In this document: positions 8,761 through 17,193 of the stretch, piece by piece | Layout of the letters: each line of letters starts with the position of its first letter | Position numbering within the stretch: position 1 is the stretch's first letter | Assembly (NCBI GenBank): GCA_016177915.1 | Contig: JACOUI010000384.1 | Span: forward strand, 1 to 43,866 | Source: Planctomycetia bacterium | Lineage (GTDB): Bacteria; Planctomycetota; Planctomycetia; Pirellulales; S012-138 | Reading direction: 5' to 3' | DNA: 43,866 nucleotides | The notes under the pieces: model-generated | What the model was told of the DNA's origin: nothing | Databases searched by the model: none | The model's input: only the letters and a program-made list of their open reading frames with translations | Program-made: the position numbers and the translations under genes

Positions 8761-9978
8761 ATGCGACTTTTGCAACTTCGCAGCCACCTCGTCCTGTTCG
8801 GCGCCGCGGTCTTGCTTCTCTCCGGCGGGGCCGATTGGCTGGCGTTCCGCGGCACAAACAACGATGGCAACGCCGGCAGCGAGACCGGCCCGGCGAAAAT
8901 CTCCACGGAAACGACGGCCTGGAAGGCGGCCCTTCCCGGCCGCGGGGCCTCCAGCCCGATCGTCGTCGGCGGAAAGATCATCGTCACGGCCGACAGCGGC
9001 TACAAGAGCGACAGACTGCACATCCTGGCGTTCGACGCGGCCTCGGGCACGCAGCTCTGGGAGCGGCAATTTTGGGCCACCGGCCGGACCTTCTGCCACG
9101 AAACCAGCGCCGTCGCCGCGCCCACTCCGGCCAGCGACGGCAAGTTCGTCTACGCCTTCTTCGGCTCCAACGACCTCGTCTGCCTGGACCTCGACGGCAA
9201 CCTGCAATGGCTGCGCGGCCTGACGCACGATTATCCCACGGCCGCGAACGACACCGGCATGGCGGCCTCGCCGGTCGTCAGCGGCGGGACGGTCGTCGCG
9301 CAGGTCGAGAGCGAAGGCGAGTCATTCGTGGCCGGCATCGACACGAGAACGGGGCTGACGCGGTGGCGGATGAACCGTCCGCGGGAGATGAACTGGACCT
9401 CGCCTTGCCTCCTGCGCGGAAAAACGGCGGACGAAGACCTGGTCGTCATTCAGGCCCGCGAGGGCGTCCGCGCGCTAAGGCCGCAGACGGGCGAGGAAGC
9501 GTGGAAATACGACACAGAGTGCCAGACGATCGCCTCGGCCACGCCGCACGAAAAGGGCGTGCTCGTCCCGGCCGAACAACTTCTATCGCTGGATTTCACG
9601 AGCGGATCGGCCGACGCGGCACAGTGGAAGCAGGTCAAGCTTTCTTCGTCCACCTCTAGCCCGATCGTGCGCGACGGCAAGGTCTATTCCATTCAGCGCA
9701 CCGTGCTGGCCTGCGGCGACGCGAAGACGGGCGAGTTTTTGTGGCAACTGCGATTGACCGGAACGAACGTCTGGTCCACGCCCGTCGTCGCCGGCGATTA
9801 CCTGTACGTCGCCAGCGAAGAGGGGGTCGTGCAGGTCGTGCGCACCGGCCTTTCCAAGGGCGAGGCCGTCAGCGAGCTGGCCTTGGAGGAGCGGGTGCTG
9901 GCGTCGCCGGCCGTGGTCGATGGGGCGCTCTATATTCGCAGCCTGGGGCACTTGTACAAGTTCGCCGAGAAGAATTGA
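8761..9978 (+). CDS. Secreted PQQ-like beta-propeller repeat protein
   Basis: MRLLQLRSHLVLFGAAVLLLSGGADWLAFRG...; repeated 'GKxxxxDAxSGTQLWE', 'DTRTGLTRWRM', 'DAKTGEFLWQL' propeller motifs. Confidence 0.88.
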   Translation: MRLLQLRSHLVLFGAAVLLLSGGADWLAFRGTNNDGNAGSETGPAKISTETTAWKAALPGRGASSPIVVGGKIIVTADSGYKSDRLHILAFDAASGTQLWERQFWATGRTFCHETSAVAAPTPASDGKFVYAFFGSNDLVCLDLDGNLQWLRGLTHDYPTAANDTGMAASPVVSGGTVVAQVESEGESFVAGIDTRTGLTRWRMNRPREMNWTSPCLLRGKTADEDLVVIQAREGVRALRPQTGEEAWKYDTECQTIASATPHEKGVLVPAEQLLSLDFTSGSADAAQWKQVKLSSSTSSPIVRDGKVYSIQRTVLACGDAKTGEFLWQLRLTGTNVWSTPVVAGDYLYVASEEGVVQVVRTGLSKGEAVSELALEERVLASPAVVDGALYIRSLGHLYKFAEKN

Positions 9979-9986
9979 TCTGGCGC

Positions 9987-11270
9987 GTGGTCGAGTCCAT
10001 TGCCATTTCGCCGTGCGGTCCGATCCGGGCGACGGTGCGGCCGCCCGGGTCGAAGAGCATCACCAACCGGGCGCTCGTCTGCGCGGCGCTGGCCGAGGGG
10101 CGCTCGACGCTGACGGGCGCACTGGCCAGCGACGACACGCGGGTGATGATCGAGTCGCTGCGGCGGATCGGCATCAACGTTGAGTCCCGCGACGATGGCA
10201 CGGTGCTCGTTGTGGAAGGCATGGGCGGCAAGTTTGCAGCGCCGCCTGCGGGGATTGAGCTTTTCGCTGGCAACAGCGGGACCACGGTCCGCTTCTTGAC
10301 GGCGATGCTGACGCTCGGCCGGGGGCGCTTTCGGATTGACGGCGTGCCGCGGATGCGCCAGCGCCCGATCGAGGACCTGCTCGATGCGCTGCGGCAGCTC
10401 GGCGCGAACGTCCGCAGTGAACTGGCCACAGGCTGCCCGCCGGTGGTCGTTGAGGCGGCCGGCCTGCCGGGTGGAACGGCCACGGTCCGTGGCGACGTTT
10501 CCAGCCAGTTCTTAAGCGCAGTTTTGATGGCGGCGCCGTACGCGCGGCAGCCCGTCGTTTTGCGGGTGGATGGCCCGCTCGTCTCGCAGCCCTACGTGCG
10601 GATGACGCTGCGCGTGATGGGCGCATTCAGCGTGCGCGTCGATGAATCGAACCTGCAAGAAATCCGCGTGCCGCTGGAAAAATACCAGCCGCGCACGTAC
10701 GCCATTGAGCCGGACGCCTCGGCGGCGAGCTACTTTTTCGCCGCGGCGGCGATCACCGGCGGAAGCGTCACCGTCGAAGGGCTTTCCCGCGACAGCCTCC
10801 AGGGCGACGTAGTGTTCGTCAACCTTCTGGAACGGATGGGCTGCGACGTGACCTATGGCGCCAATGCGATCACCGTCGAGGGCGGTCCGCTCGCCGGCAT
10901 CGTAGCCAACATGAACGCGCTCAGCGACACGGTCCAGACTCTGGCCGCCGTCGCGCTCTTCGCCGTGGGCCCAACGACGATCACCGGCGTGGCCCACATT
11001 CGCCATAAGGAAACCGACCGCATCGCCGCCCTGGCGACAGAGCTGCGCAAGCTGGGCGCGGCGGTCGAGGAGCGCCCGGACGGCCTCTGCATCACGCCAG
11101 GAGCGCTGCGCGGCGCGACGATCGCCACCTACGACGACCATCGCATGGCGATGAGTTTGGCGCTTGTGGGGTTGCGCGTGCCCGGCGTCGTGATCGAGAA
11201 CCCGTCCTGCGTCGCCAAGACCTATCCGCGGTTCTTTGCGGACCTGCGTTCGGCAACGCGCGGCGCGTAG
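9987..11270 (+). CDS. aroA: 3-phosphoshikimate 1-carboxyvinyltransferase (EPSP synthase)
   Basis: PPGSKSITNRALVCAALAEG; FAGNSGTTVRFLTAML; RQRPIEDLLDALRQLGA; DVSSQFLSAVLMAAPYA; HKETDRIAALATELRKLGA; DDHRMAMSLALVGL; GTG start inferred (TTG at 9975 also possible). Confidence 0.96.
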   Translation: MVESIAISPCGPIRATVRPPGSKSITNRALVCAALAEGRSTLTGALASDDTRVMIESLRRIGINVESRDDGTVLVVEGMGGKFAAPPAGIELFAGNSGTTVRFLTAMLTLGRGRFRIDGVPRMRQRPIEDLLDALRQLGANVRSELATGCPPVVVEAAGLPGGTATVRGDVSSQFLSAVLMAAPYARQPVVLRVDGPLVSQPYVRMTLRVMGAFSVRVDESNLQEIRVPLEKYQPRTYAIEPDASAASYFFAAAAITGGSVTVEGLSRDSLQGDVVFVNLLERMGCDVTYGANAITVEGGPLAGIVANMNALSDTVQTLAAVALFAVGPTTITGVAHIRHKETDRIAALATELRKLGAAVEERPDGLCITPGALRGATIATYDDHRMAMSLALVGLRVPGVVIENPSCVAKTYPRFFADLRSATRGA

Positions 11271-11275
11271 CGACT

Positions 11276-11355
11276 GTTGGAGTACCGCCTTTAGGCGGAT
11301 GTGTTGGGGTACCGCCTTTAGGCGGAACACCGCCAGCTAAAGCCGGTACTCCAAC
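11276..11355. repeat. Three REP-like units: two direct GTTGG(A/G)GTACCGCCTTTAGGCGG and one inverted CCAGCTAAAGCCGGTACTCCAAC
   Basis: 11276-11298, 11303-11325, 11333-11355 (inverted). Confidence 0.85.
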
Positions 11356-11419
11356 AATCTCGCCTCGCAGGCTAAAATCCGCGCGAACGACTTGGAGCGC
11401 CCCCAACCGACGGACATCA

Positions 11420-11932
11420 ATGTACCGCGGAATTGACGGCTTTCTGCCCTACAGCCGGGCCTCGATCATGCTCGACGTGGTCTTTGTGGCCATGTTCGTC
11501 GTCGTGCCCGCTCTGGCGGCGAGCATTTGCCTGGTCAAGTTCCGCCGCCGGTATGCGCTGCACAAGAAGATCCAGCTTGCGCTCGGCGCGACGCTCCTCG
11601 TCGCCGTGGCGCTGTTCGAGCTGGACATGCAGTTCGTCAGCGGCTGGCTGGACCGGGCCAAGGCCTCGCCCTATTTCGAGGTCCAGCGCGAGGCGGGCGA
11701 CGCGCTCGCTCCGGGCTTTTACACGCTCTACGTCCACCTGGCGATCGCGGTGACGACGGCCCTGCTGTGGATCGTCGTCATCGCCCAGGCGCTGCGAAAG
11801 TTCGGCCGCCCGCCGGCGCCGGGTCTGCACAGCCGCTGGCACGCGCGCCTGGGGACGGCCGCCGCCATCGGCATGTTCCTGACGGCCTTGACCGGCTGGA
11901 TCTTCTACTGGCAGGCGTTTGTGGCAACGTAG
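11420..11932 (+). CDS. DUF420 family membrane protein
   Basis: MYRGIDGFLPYSRASIMLDVVFVAMFVVVPALAASICLVKFRRRYALHKKIQLALG...HSRWHARLGTAAAIGMFLTALTGWIFYWQAFVAT. Confidence 0.75.
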   Translation: MYRGIDGFLPYSRASIMLDVVFVAMFVVVPALAASICLVKFRRRYALHKKIQLALGATLLVAVALFELDMQFVSGWLDRAKASPYFEVQREAGDALAPGFYTLYVHLAIAVTTALLWIVVIAQALRKFGRPPAPGLHSRWHARLGTAAAIGMFLTALTGWIFYWQAFVAT

Positions 11933-12019
11933 CGTTCACGCTCCTGGGAAATGTAGCCATCACGCTCCACGTGATGTGGCCCTTTGGCGAGCAAAGGCGT
12001 GTGGCCAAAGCACGTTACA
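11929..12019. repeat. REP-like hairpin cluster (GTAGCGTTCACGCTCC; GTAGCCATCACGCTCCACGTGATG; inverted CCTTTGGCGAGCAAAGG)
   Basis: GTAG followed by palindromic sequence; first GTAG contains the DUF420 stop codon. Confidence 0.65.
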
Positions 12020-12138
12020 TTTTCAGCGTTCTGTTGAACGCGACCTTCATGAACCAGTCCGCGACTCAGCCTGATGCGGACATGCATTTGGCGGCAATGC
12101 TGCAGCCGCCGGGCGGCCCATGTTCATGATTCACGCTA

Positions 12139-12163
12139 CCTCACGCGGAAGCGTGAGGGCTAC
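12139..12163. repeat. REP-like hairpin CCTCACGC-GGAA-GCGTGAGG with GTAG on minus strand
   Basis: Perfect 8-bp stem; CTAC at 12160-12163. Confidence 0.75.
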
Positions 12164-12753
12164 GTCGTTGCCCGCCGCGGCCAATCAGTCGCCGCTTCGC
12201 GCGCGGCCGATTCGTCCGCCGCTGCTTTGCGGCGGGGGGACGTGAGGGCGTCGTCTTGGGGGACGGAGGCCGCCGGCGGCTTCTTCGTCGAGCTCTCGCC
12301 GGCCGCCGGCTCGCGGACGCGGACCTTCGGCACGTTGCCGAGCTGAAAAACCTTCTCCGCCACGACTTCCCGCCCGTCGCGGAGGAACAACCGCACCCGC
12401 ACACACCAGGCCACCTTCACGATCGCCCCGTCGTAGCTCAAGGGCGAGTTGGGAAGCTGCGTTGCGAAGCGGGCCGTGCGGCGGTCGGCGGCCCCGTCAG
12501 CCTCCCTGACAGCCTCCCTGTCAGGGGCCACGCCGGCCGCGTCCGTGTCGGCGGGAACGTCGATCGAATCGAAGAAGTGGACGCCCAGGTCTTCGTCCCC
12601 CTTCCCTTCCGTGCGCCAGAGGACGGAAAGTTCGACCTTGGTCGCGGCGGCGGGCGGCTCGACGTCCCAGCCGTACTGCCCCGACAGGATCTCACCCGGC
12701 CGATAGATCCGGTGCTGGCCGTCGAGCTTGATGTTGACGCCCGGCACGCTCAT
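12160..12753 (-). CDS. Soluble arrestin/Spo0M-like-fold hypothetical protein (fold is an inference)
   Basis: 197-aa ORF MSVPGVNIKLDGQHRIYRPGEILSGQYGWDVEPPAAATKVELSVLWRTEGKGDEDLGVHFFD...LSYDGAIVKVAWCVRVRLFLRDGREVVAEKVFQLGNV; ATGA overlap with upstream gene. Confidence 0.75.
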   Translation of the reverse strand: MSVPGVNIKLDGQHRIYRPGEILSGQYGWDVEPPAAATKVELSVLWRTEGKGDEDLGVHFFDSIDVPADTDAAGVAPDREAVREADGAADRRTARFATQLPNSPLSYDGAIVKVAWCVRVRLFLRDGREVVAEKVFQLGNVPKVRVREPAAGESSTKKPPAASVPQDDALTSPRRKAAADESAAREAATDWPRRATT

Positions 12754-14072
12754 GCGGCCGACTCGCGCGGGGGATGGATGACGACGGGAAACGTCCGCTG
12801 GAATTCCGCCCAGCCCTCGGCCGATCCCTCGACGACCAGCCGCCAGGCGACCTCATTATGGGCGGAGCGGAAGGAATGCATAGCCCCGGAGGGCACGACA
12901 AGCTCGTGCTCCAGCTCGAAGGGTCCGGCTGGATCGACGGTGATATGGGACCGCGACAACAGCTCCTGCTCGTATACGCGGCGGCGCTCGCAGCGGGTGT
13001 TCGTGCCCTGCTGGAACGTCGCCTCCTCGTCGCACACGAGAAGCAGCCGAAGCTGCGGCATCGTCATCCGGCCGAACTGCGAAAGCAGGACGCGGCAGCT
13101 CTCGCCGGGATAGAGCGGATGGTCGGAAATCTCGATCAGCGTCCGGCCCACGCTGGCCCCCTGGCGCAGCATGGCCAGTGCGACCCTTACCAGCCAGATG
13201 CCAACGGCGGCGACGACAAGTCCCACGGCGGTCAGCAGCCATTGCGGCTCGCCGACGGCGAAGCTCCGCACGGCCAGCGTGAGGAACACCGACACCATGC
13301 CGTTCCAAACCAGCGACCCGACGACGACCGCGACCGTGGCCCAGTTCTCCTGCCCGGCGACGGGCAGGCGGTAGGCCAGCGTGGTTCCGGGGCTGTCCGT
13401 GAGGCGCGCGTCCTTGGGGACGGTGGGGAACTCCTCGAGGCGGGCCTTCTTGCCGGGTTTTCGGCCTCCGCCCGTTCGTTCGCCCATCGCCAGCCGCCGT
13501 TCGGCCGAGGCGTCGGAAGACCGCAGGTTGAACCACAGGCCGACGAAGCCCAGCACGATCAGCGGCAGCGGCAGGAAGGTCATCAGCCAGAGGTAGCTCG
13601 TGTAGCCGCGCACGACGACGACCCGCTGGGGGTCGCGCGGGTCGTACCAGCAGGGGCGCGTCTGGCCGACCTGAAATTCCGCCAGTGCGCTTTCGGCGCG
13701 CTCGCGGTCGTGCGAGTAAGCGCGCGTGATGTCGTAGGTCCAGCGCGGGTAGGCCATGCCGTCCACGACGTGGCGGACGAGGATGTCCGGGCGGTAGGTT
13801 TCGTGGTCGCCCGTCGTTGGCGTGCCGACGCGCTTGGCCAGCACGACGCACTCGTTCTCCTGGAAGAGGCGGTTGGATTGCCACTCGGCGAGAACGTAGG
13901 TGAGAATAACGCCCAGGAACCACCAGCCGACGAGCAGCGTCCCGGCCCAGAAGAGCATCATGCCGAAGCTGCCGAGCTGCTGCGAGCCGGTGCGGCGGTC
14001 GCCGCGCTTCTTGCCGAAGAGGCGGAAGCGCCTGGCGAGCCGGCGCAGGATGGCGTTGCCTTTGCCGATCAT
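12750..14072 (-). CDS. DUF3592 domain membrane protein with C-terminal arrestin-like region
   Basis: 440 aa; TM segment then 'ECVVLAKRVGTPTTGDHETYRPDILVRHVVDGMAYPRWTYDITRAYSHDRERAESALAEFQVGQTRPCWYDPRDPQRVVV' typical of DUF3592. Confidence 0.85.
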   Translation of the reverse strand: MIGKGNAILRRLARRFRLFGKKRGDRRTGSQQLGSFGMMLFWAGTLLVGWWFLGVILTYVLAEWQSNRLFQENECVVLAKRVGTPTTGDHETYRPDILVRHVVDGMAYPRWTYDITRAYSHDRERAESALAEFQVGQTRPCWYDPRDPQRVVVVRGYTSYLWLMTFLPLPLIVLGFVGLWFNLRSSDASAERRLAMGERTGGGRKPGKKARLEEFPTVPKDARLTDSPGTTLAYRLPVAGQENWATVAVVVGSLVWNGMVSVFLTLAVRSFAVGEPQWLLTAVGLVVAAVGIWLVRVALAMLRQGASVGRTLIEISDHPLYPGESCRVLLSQFGRMTMPQLRLLLVCDEEATFQQGTNTRCERRRVYEQELLSRSHITVDPAGPFELEHELVVPSGAMHSFRSAHNEVAWRLVVEGSAEGWAEFQRTFPVVIHPPRESAA

Positions 14073-14096
14073 GGTGGGGCACGCTTCCGTAGGGGG

Positions 14097-14627
14097 CTAG
14101 CCGAAGAGCATCCGGGCGGCCCATTGGATCAAGAGCGCCGCCACGAGCACGATCACAGTCCAGGTGGCCAGCCGCATGGGGAACTGCGTCCGGCGGCCGC
14201 GGCCGGCCCGCCAGGCCTGCACGCAGCGATAGGGCAATTGAAACAATACCGCCACGAACCAGAGGAAGCCCGCCGCGTTGAAGTGCCACGCCGCGGCGAG
14301 GTCTCCCCGCGCCAGGCAGAGAAAGCAGCGAGTCAGTCCGCACCCGGGACAGTTGATGCCCAGGAACCGCCGCACGTGACACAGGTCGGGCAGCGGCTCG
14401 CTCATTCCCGGCACGATGACTTTCGATTCCCCTTGCACGCGGAGGACGAAGCAGAGCGCGAGCACGGCCAGCGCGCCGGCCAAGATCGCGCCATGATAAA
14501 AGACCGCGCGGCCGCGGCGCTGGGGCGGCGGCGAGGGAACCGAACACCGCGGCGCGAACGGATGGGACGCAGCCGGCTCCGCGCCGTCTGTGGCTTGCGT
14601 CGTGGTGCCGGTCGTGACCGCGGACAT
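14097..14627 (-). CDS. DUF2752 domain membrane protein
   Basis: 'LCHVRRFLGINCPGCGLTRCFLCLARGDLAAAWHFNAAGFLW' (CPGCGLTR motif); start MSAVTT chosen, an upstream ATG at 14672 is possible. Confidence 0.85.
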   Translation of the reverse strand: MSAVTTGTTTQATDGAEPAASHPFAPRCSVPSPPPQRRGRAVFYHGAILAGALAVLALCFVLRVQGESKVIVPGMSEPLPDLCHVRRFLGINCPGCGLTRCFLCLARGDLAAAWHFNAAGFLWFVAVLFQLPYRCVQAWRAGRGRRTQFPMRLATWTVIVLVAALLIQWAARMLFG

Positions 14628-14629
14628 AT

Positions 14630-14670
14630 CTTCTGCTGGTAGTGGCCGCTCTTCTGCTGGTAGTGGCCGC
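14630..14670. repeat. Perfect 20-bp tandem direct repeat CTTCTGCTGGTAGTGGCCGC (x2, 21-bp period)
   Basis: 14630-14649 and 14651-14670. Confidence 0.85.
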
Positions 14671-14683
14671 ACTGCTGCGGTCC

Positions 14684-14805
14684 GTTGGGGTCCGCCTTCA
14701 GGCGGGGTGCTCGAGTCCCGCCTTCGGGCGGCTTGTTTTGGAGGCGGCTATCTGGAGACCCGCCTTCAGGCTTCGGGGCGGGTCGCCTGTAGGCGTGACT
14801 CCAGC
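14684..14805. repeat. Cluster of REP-like units of the G(T/C)TGGAGT-hairpin type, last one inverted
   Basis: GTTGGGGTCCGCCTTCAGGCGG; GCTCGAGTCCCGCCTTCGGGCGG; CTGGAGACCCGCCTTCAGG...; GCCTGTAGGCGTGACTCCAGC. Confidence 0.75.
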
Positions 14806-14806
14806 A

Positions 14807-16654
14807 TCACTGCGGCGCTTTGCCGTCCCGCAGCGCACGCCGGAAAAGGTCCAACTGACACCGCATTTGCTGCGAGGTCGGCTCGCGGTGCACCGCCAGC
14901 GTCTGGTAGCGCACGGCGTTCCGGTAATCGCCCAGCGCGAAATAGCACCGCCCGAGCGTGTCGAGGTAGGCCGACGTGTCGGGCTTGATTTCCAGCGAGC
15001 GGTGCGACATGCGGACCGCCTCGTCATAATCGCCTTCGGTGTTGCCCACGAGCCAGGCAAGCTGGTTGTGCGGCAGGGCTTCGTTCGGGTTGAGCTTGAT
15101 GTCCTGGCGGTAGGCATCGACCGCGTTGCGGATCAGTTGCAGGGTTTTCGCTTTTCGCTCGGGGGATGGGTTGGGGAGCCGGTAAAGCGCGATCAGCGCG
15201 TCGGCGTCGGTCGGGTCCGAATCGATCGACAGGTCCAGCTCGCGGAGGTGCGCCGCCAGGTCGCCCCGTCCCAGCTCGTGCATCGCCTGGTAATAGTGCC
15301 TCCGCGCTTTGATCGACTTGATGCGTTCCAGGTCCGTCAGGGGGCTGCGGCGGCCGTTTTCGATGGCGGCGTTGGCCTCCAGGCCCTCCACGGCCTTGAC
15401 CAGCAGCGCCGCGGCCTCTTCCTCGGCCTTCCGGTCGTGGAGGATTTCGGAAAGCTGCAGCCGGGCGAAGATGACGACGGTGTCGGAATCCGGCCGGCCG
15501 GCGATGACGTTACGGTGTTCCCGTTCCGAAGAGCGGATCAGCCCAAAGCGGTGCAGCTCCAGGGCCACGGCGAGCTGGATGTCCCCGCTGCCGTAGCTGG
15601 GCAGGTGCGAGGCCAGGTCGTCGGCGAGCTTCTCGTCTCCCATCGCCAAAGCGGCTTCCAGCATTTCGTACCACAGGCGGTAATCTTGCTCGAAAGCGGA
15701 GGCGAAGCGCTCCTGCACGGGCGGACGGAGCGGCCAGAGGAGCTTCTCCTCGCTCAAGAATCGAATCAGGGCCGTCAGCGACTCGCTGCTTCCCAGGTCG
15801 GACTCCACGAGCCGCCGCACGGCCGCCTGGGTTTCCTGCTCGCGCTTTAGACGCGTCACGAGCCGGACGTACTCGCGGAGCAACCCCGACAACAGCTCGC
15901 GCTGAAGCGTGTTATCTGAGCGGGCGGCGGTCTGGGCGTGTTCGGCCACGTGCTGCTCCCACTGCGCGGCGGCCTCGGCGAGCTTTTCGGCCGATTCGGC
16001 CCCAGCGGAGTCGGCTTGGCAGCCGGCGGCGTACGTTCGCAGCCAGCGCACCGCGGTCCGCCGGCTCGGTCCCAGGGCTGAAAGGAGCAGGCGCAGGCGG
16101 GACTCGGCCTCCAGCGCGTCCCAGGGCTTCTGCTCCACGATCGAAATCGCCGCGAACTTCGACAGTTCCGAGCTGCGCTCGTACCGCGCGACGCGGCACA
16201 GGGCCGCCAGCGCCGACGGGTCGTAGTCCAGAGAAAGTCGTTCGATCTTCGCGCGCCGCTCGTCGACGGCCAACTCGTCGTAGCCGCGGAAGAACTGCCG
16301 GATTTCCGGCGGATCGTCGGCGGCCGTCCAGTCGACGCGCATCTCCTGCAACAGGAACCGCGCCCGGGAGGCAATCTCCAGGCTGGCCGACGACTCGGCG
16401 TCGCAGAGGGCGTCGAACGCCTTCAAACCGAACTTCTTGAGGGCGGCCTGGGCGTGCTCCCGGGCGAAATAGTCCGCCACTCCGAGCTTTTCGATCCAGG
16501 CCTCGATCTGCCGGGGCTCGTCGGCCGTCGGCGTTTCGCCGACGGCGGCGGGGGCGGGGGCGGCTTCTCCCGGCCCGGCAGGGGTGGGCCGGGGCGCCGT
16601 CCAAAGCGCCGCACCGGCAAGGCAAAGGCCCAAAGCAACACGCGCTAGGCGCAT
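14807..16654 (-). CDS. Secreted TPR/helical-repeat protein
   Basis: Signal MRLARVALGLCLAGAALWTAPRPTPA; C-terminal TPR 'NEALPHNQLAWLVGNTEGDYDEAVRMSHRSLEIKPDTSAYLDTLGRCYFALGDYRNAVRYQTLAV'. Confidence 0.88.
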   Translation of the reverse strand: MRLARVALGLCLAGAALWTAPRPTPAGPGEAAPAPAAVGETPTADEPRQIEAWIEKLGVADYFAREHAQAALKKFGLKAFDALCDAESSASLEIASRARFLLQEMRVDWTAADDPPEIRQFFRGYDELAVDERRAKIERLSLDYDPSALAALCRVARYERSSELSKFAAISIVEQKPWDALEAESRLRLLLSALGPSRRTAVRWLRTYAAGCQADSAGAESAEKLAEAAAQWEQHVAEHAQTAARSDNTLQRELLSGLLREYVRLVTRLKREQETQAAVRRLVESDLGSSESLTALIRFLSEEKLLWPLRPPVQERFASAFEQDYRLWYEMLEAALAMGDEKLADDLASHLPSYGSGDIQLAVALELHRFGLIRSSEREHRNVIAGRPDSDTVVIFARLQLSEILHDRKAEEEAAALLVKAVEGLEANAAIENGRRSPLTDLERIKSIKARRHYYQAMHELGRGDLAAHLRELDLSIDSDPTDADALIALYRLPNPSPERKAKTLQLIRNAVDAYRQDIKLNPNEALPHNQLAWLVGNTEGDYDEAVRMSHRSLEIKPDTSAYLDTLGRCYFALGDYRNAVRYQTLAVHREPTSQQMRCQLDLFRRALRDGKAPQ

Positions 16655-17193
16655 AGATCCCTCGTTGCGCACGGAAATTCCTGCCCGGATCACGCAATCA
16701 TCCCTTCGGAGATTCTACTCGCACCCTGCCACAGGGAGCAATAACGCCCGCTTCGGGCAAATCGCAGGGTTTTGATCCGGGCGATGCCCGAGGGCGCCTC
16801 GCCAGGACGGAGTGGTTTCCTGTGCGAAACCTCACGACGCGGCTGGGGTTAGGTGTATAATGGGCACGACGCCACGCAACGTCGCATGCTCGGCGGGCCG
16901 TGTGGGGAATTCGGAGCGCCGGTTTTCCGGATCGCCTTCAAGGACTCCCCATTGCCCTGGGCGCGCGGCGTAATCTGCTGGCGTTGGGTCGGAAGTCCGC
17001 CTACAATCGGCTCATCGACCCACCGCGCCCTGCCAAAGGTCGTTCCTGCCTGATTCCGGCTGGGAATCCACAGCCGTCGGTTCCCGCCCTGCCAGTTTCG
17101 ATTCGTCACACGATGACTCGGGCCAGTCGCCGCGTCGCTCAACACCGCCGCCAATTTGGATCCCCCGCTCCACGAAGGATGGGAGGTCGTCGC

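Noticed and set aside
12505-12525. Internal palindrome as transcription terminator
   Set aside because: Located within an intact ORF with no T-tract; reported instead as a possible in-frame repeat insertion.
12774-14642. 622-aa plus-strand ORF over the DUF3592/DUF2752 genes
   Set aside because: Shadow ORF; composition artefact.
16900-17193. N-terminal extension of the efflux adaptor ORF
   Set aside because: Signal peptide and lipobox start at 17194; the extension is probably 5' untranslated DNA.
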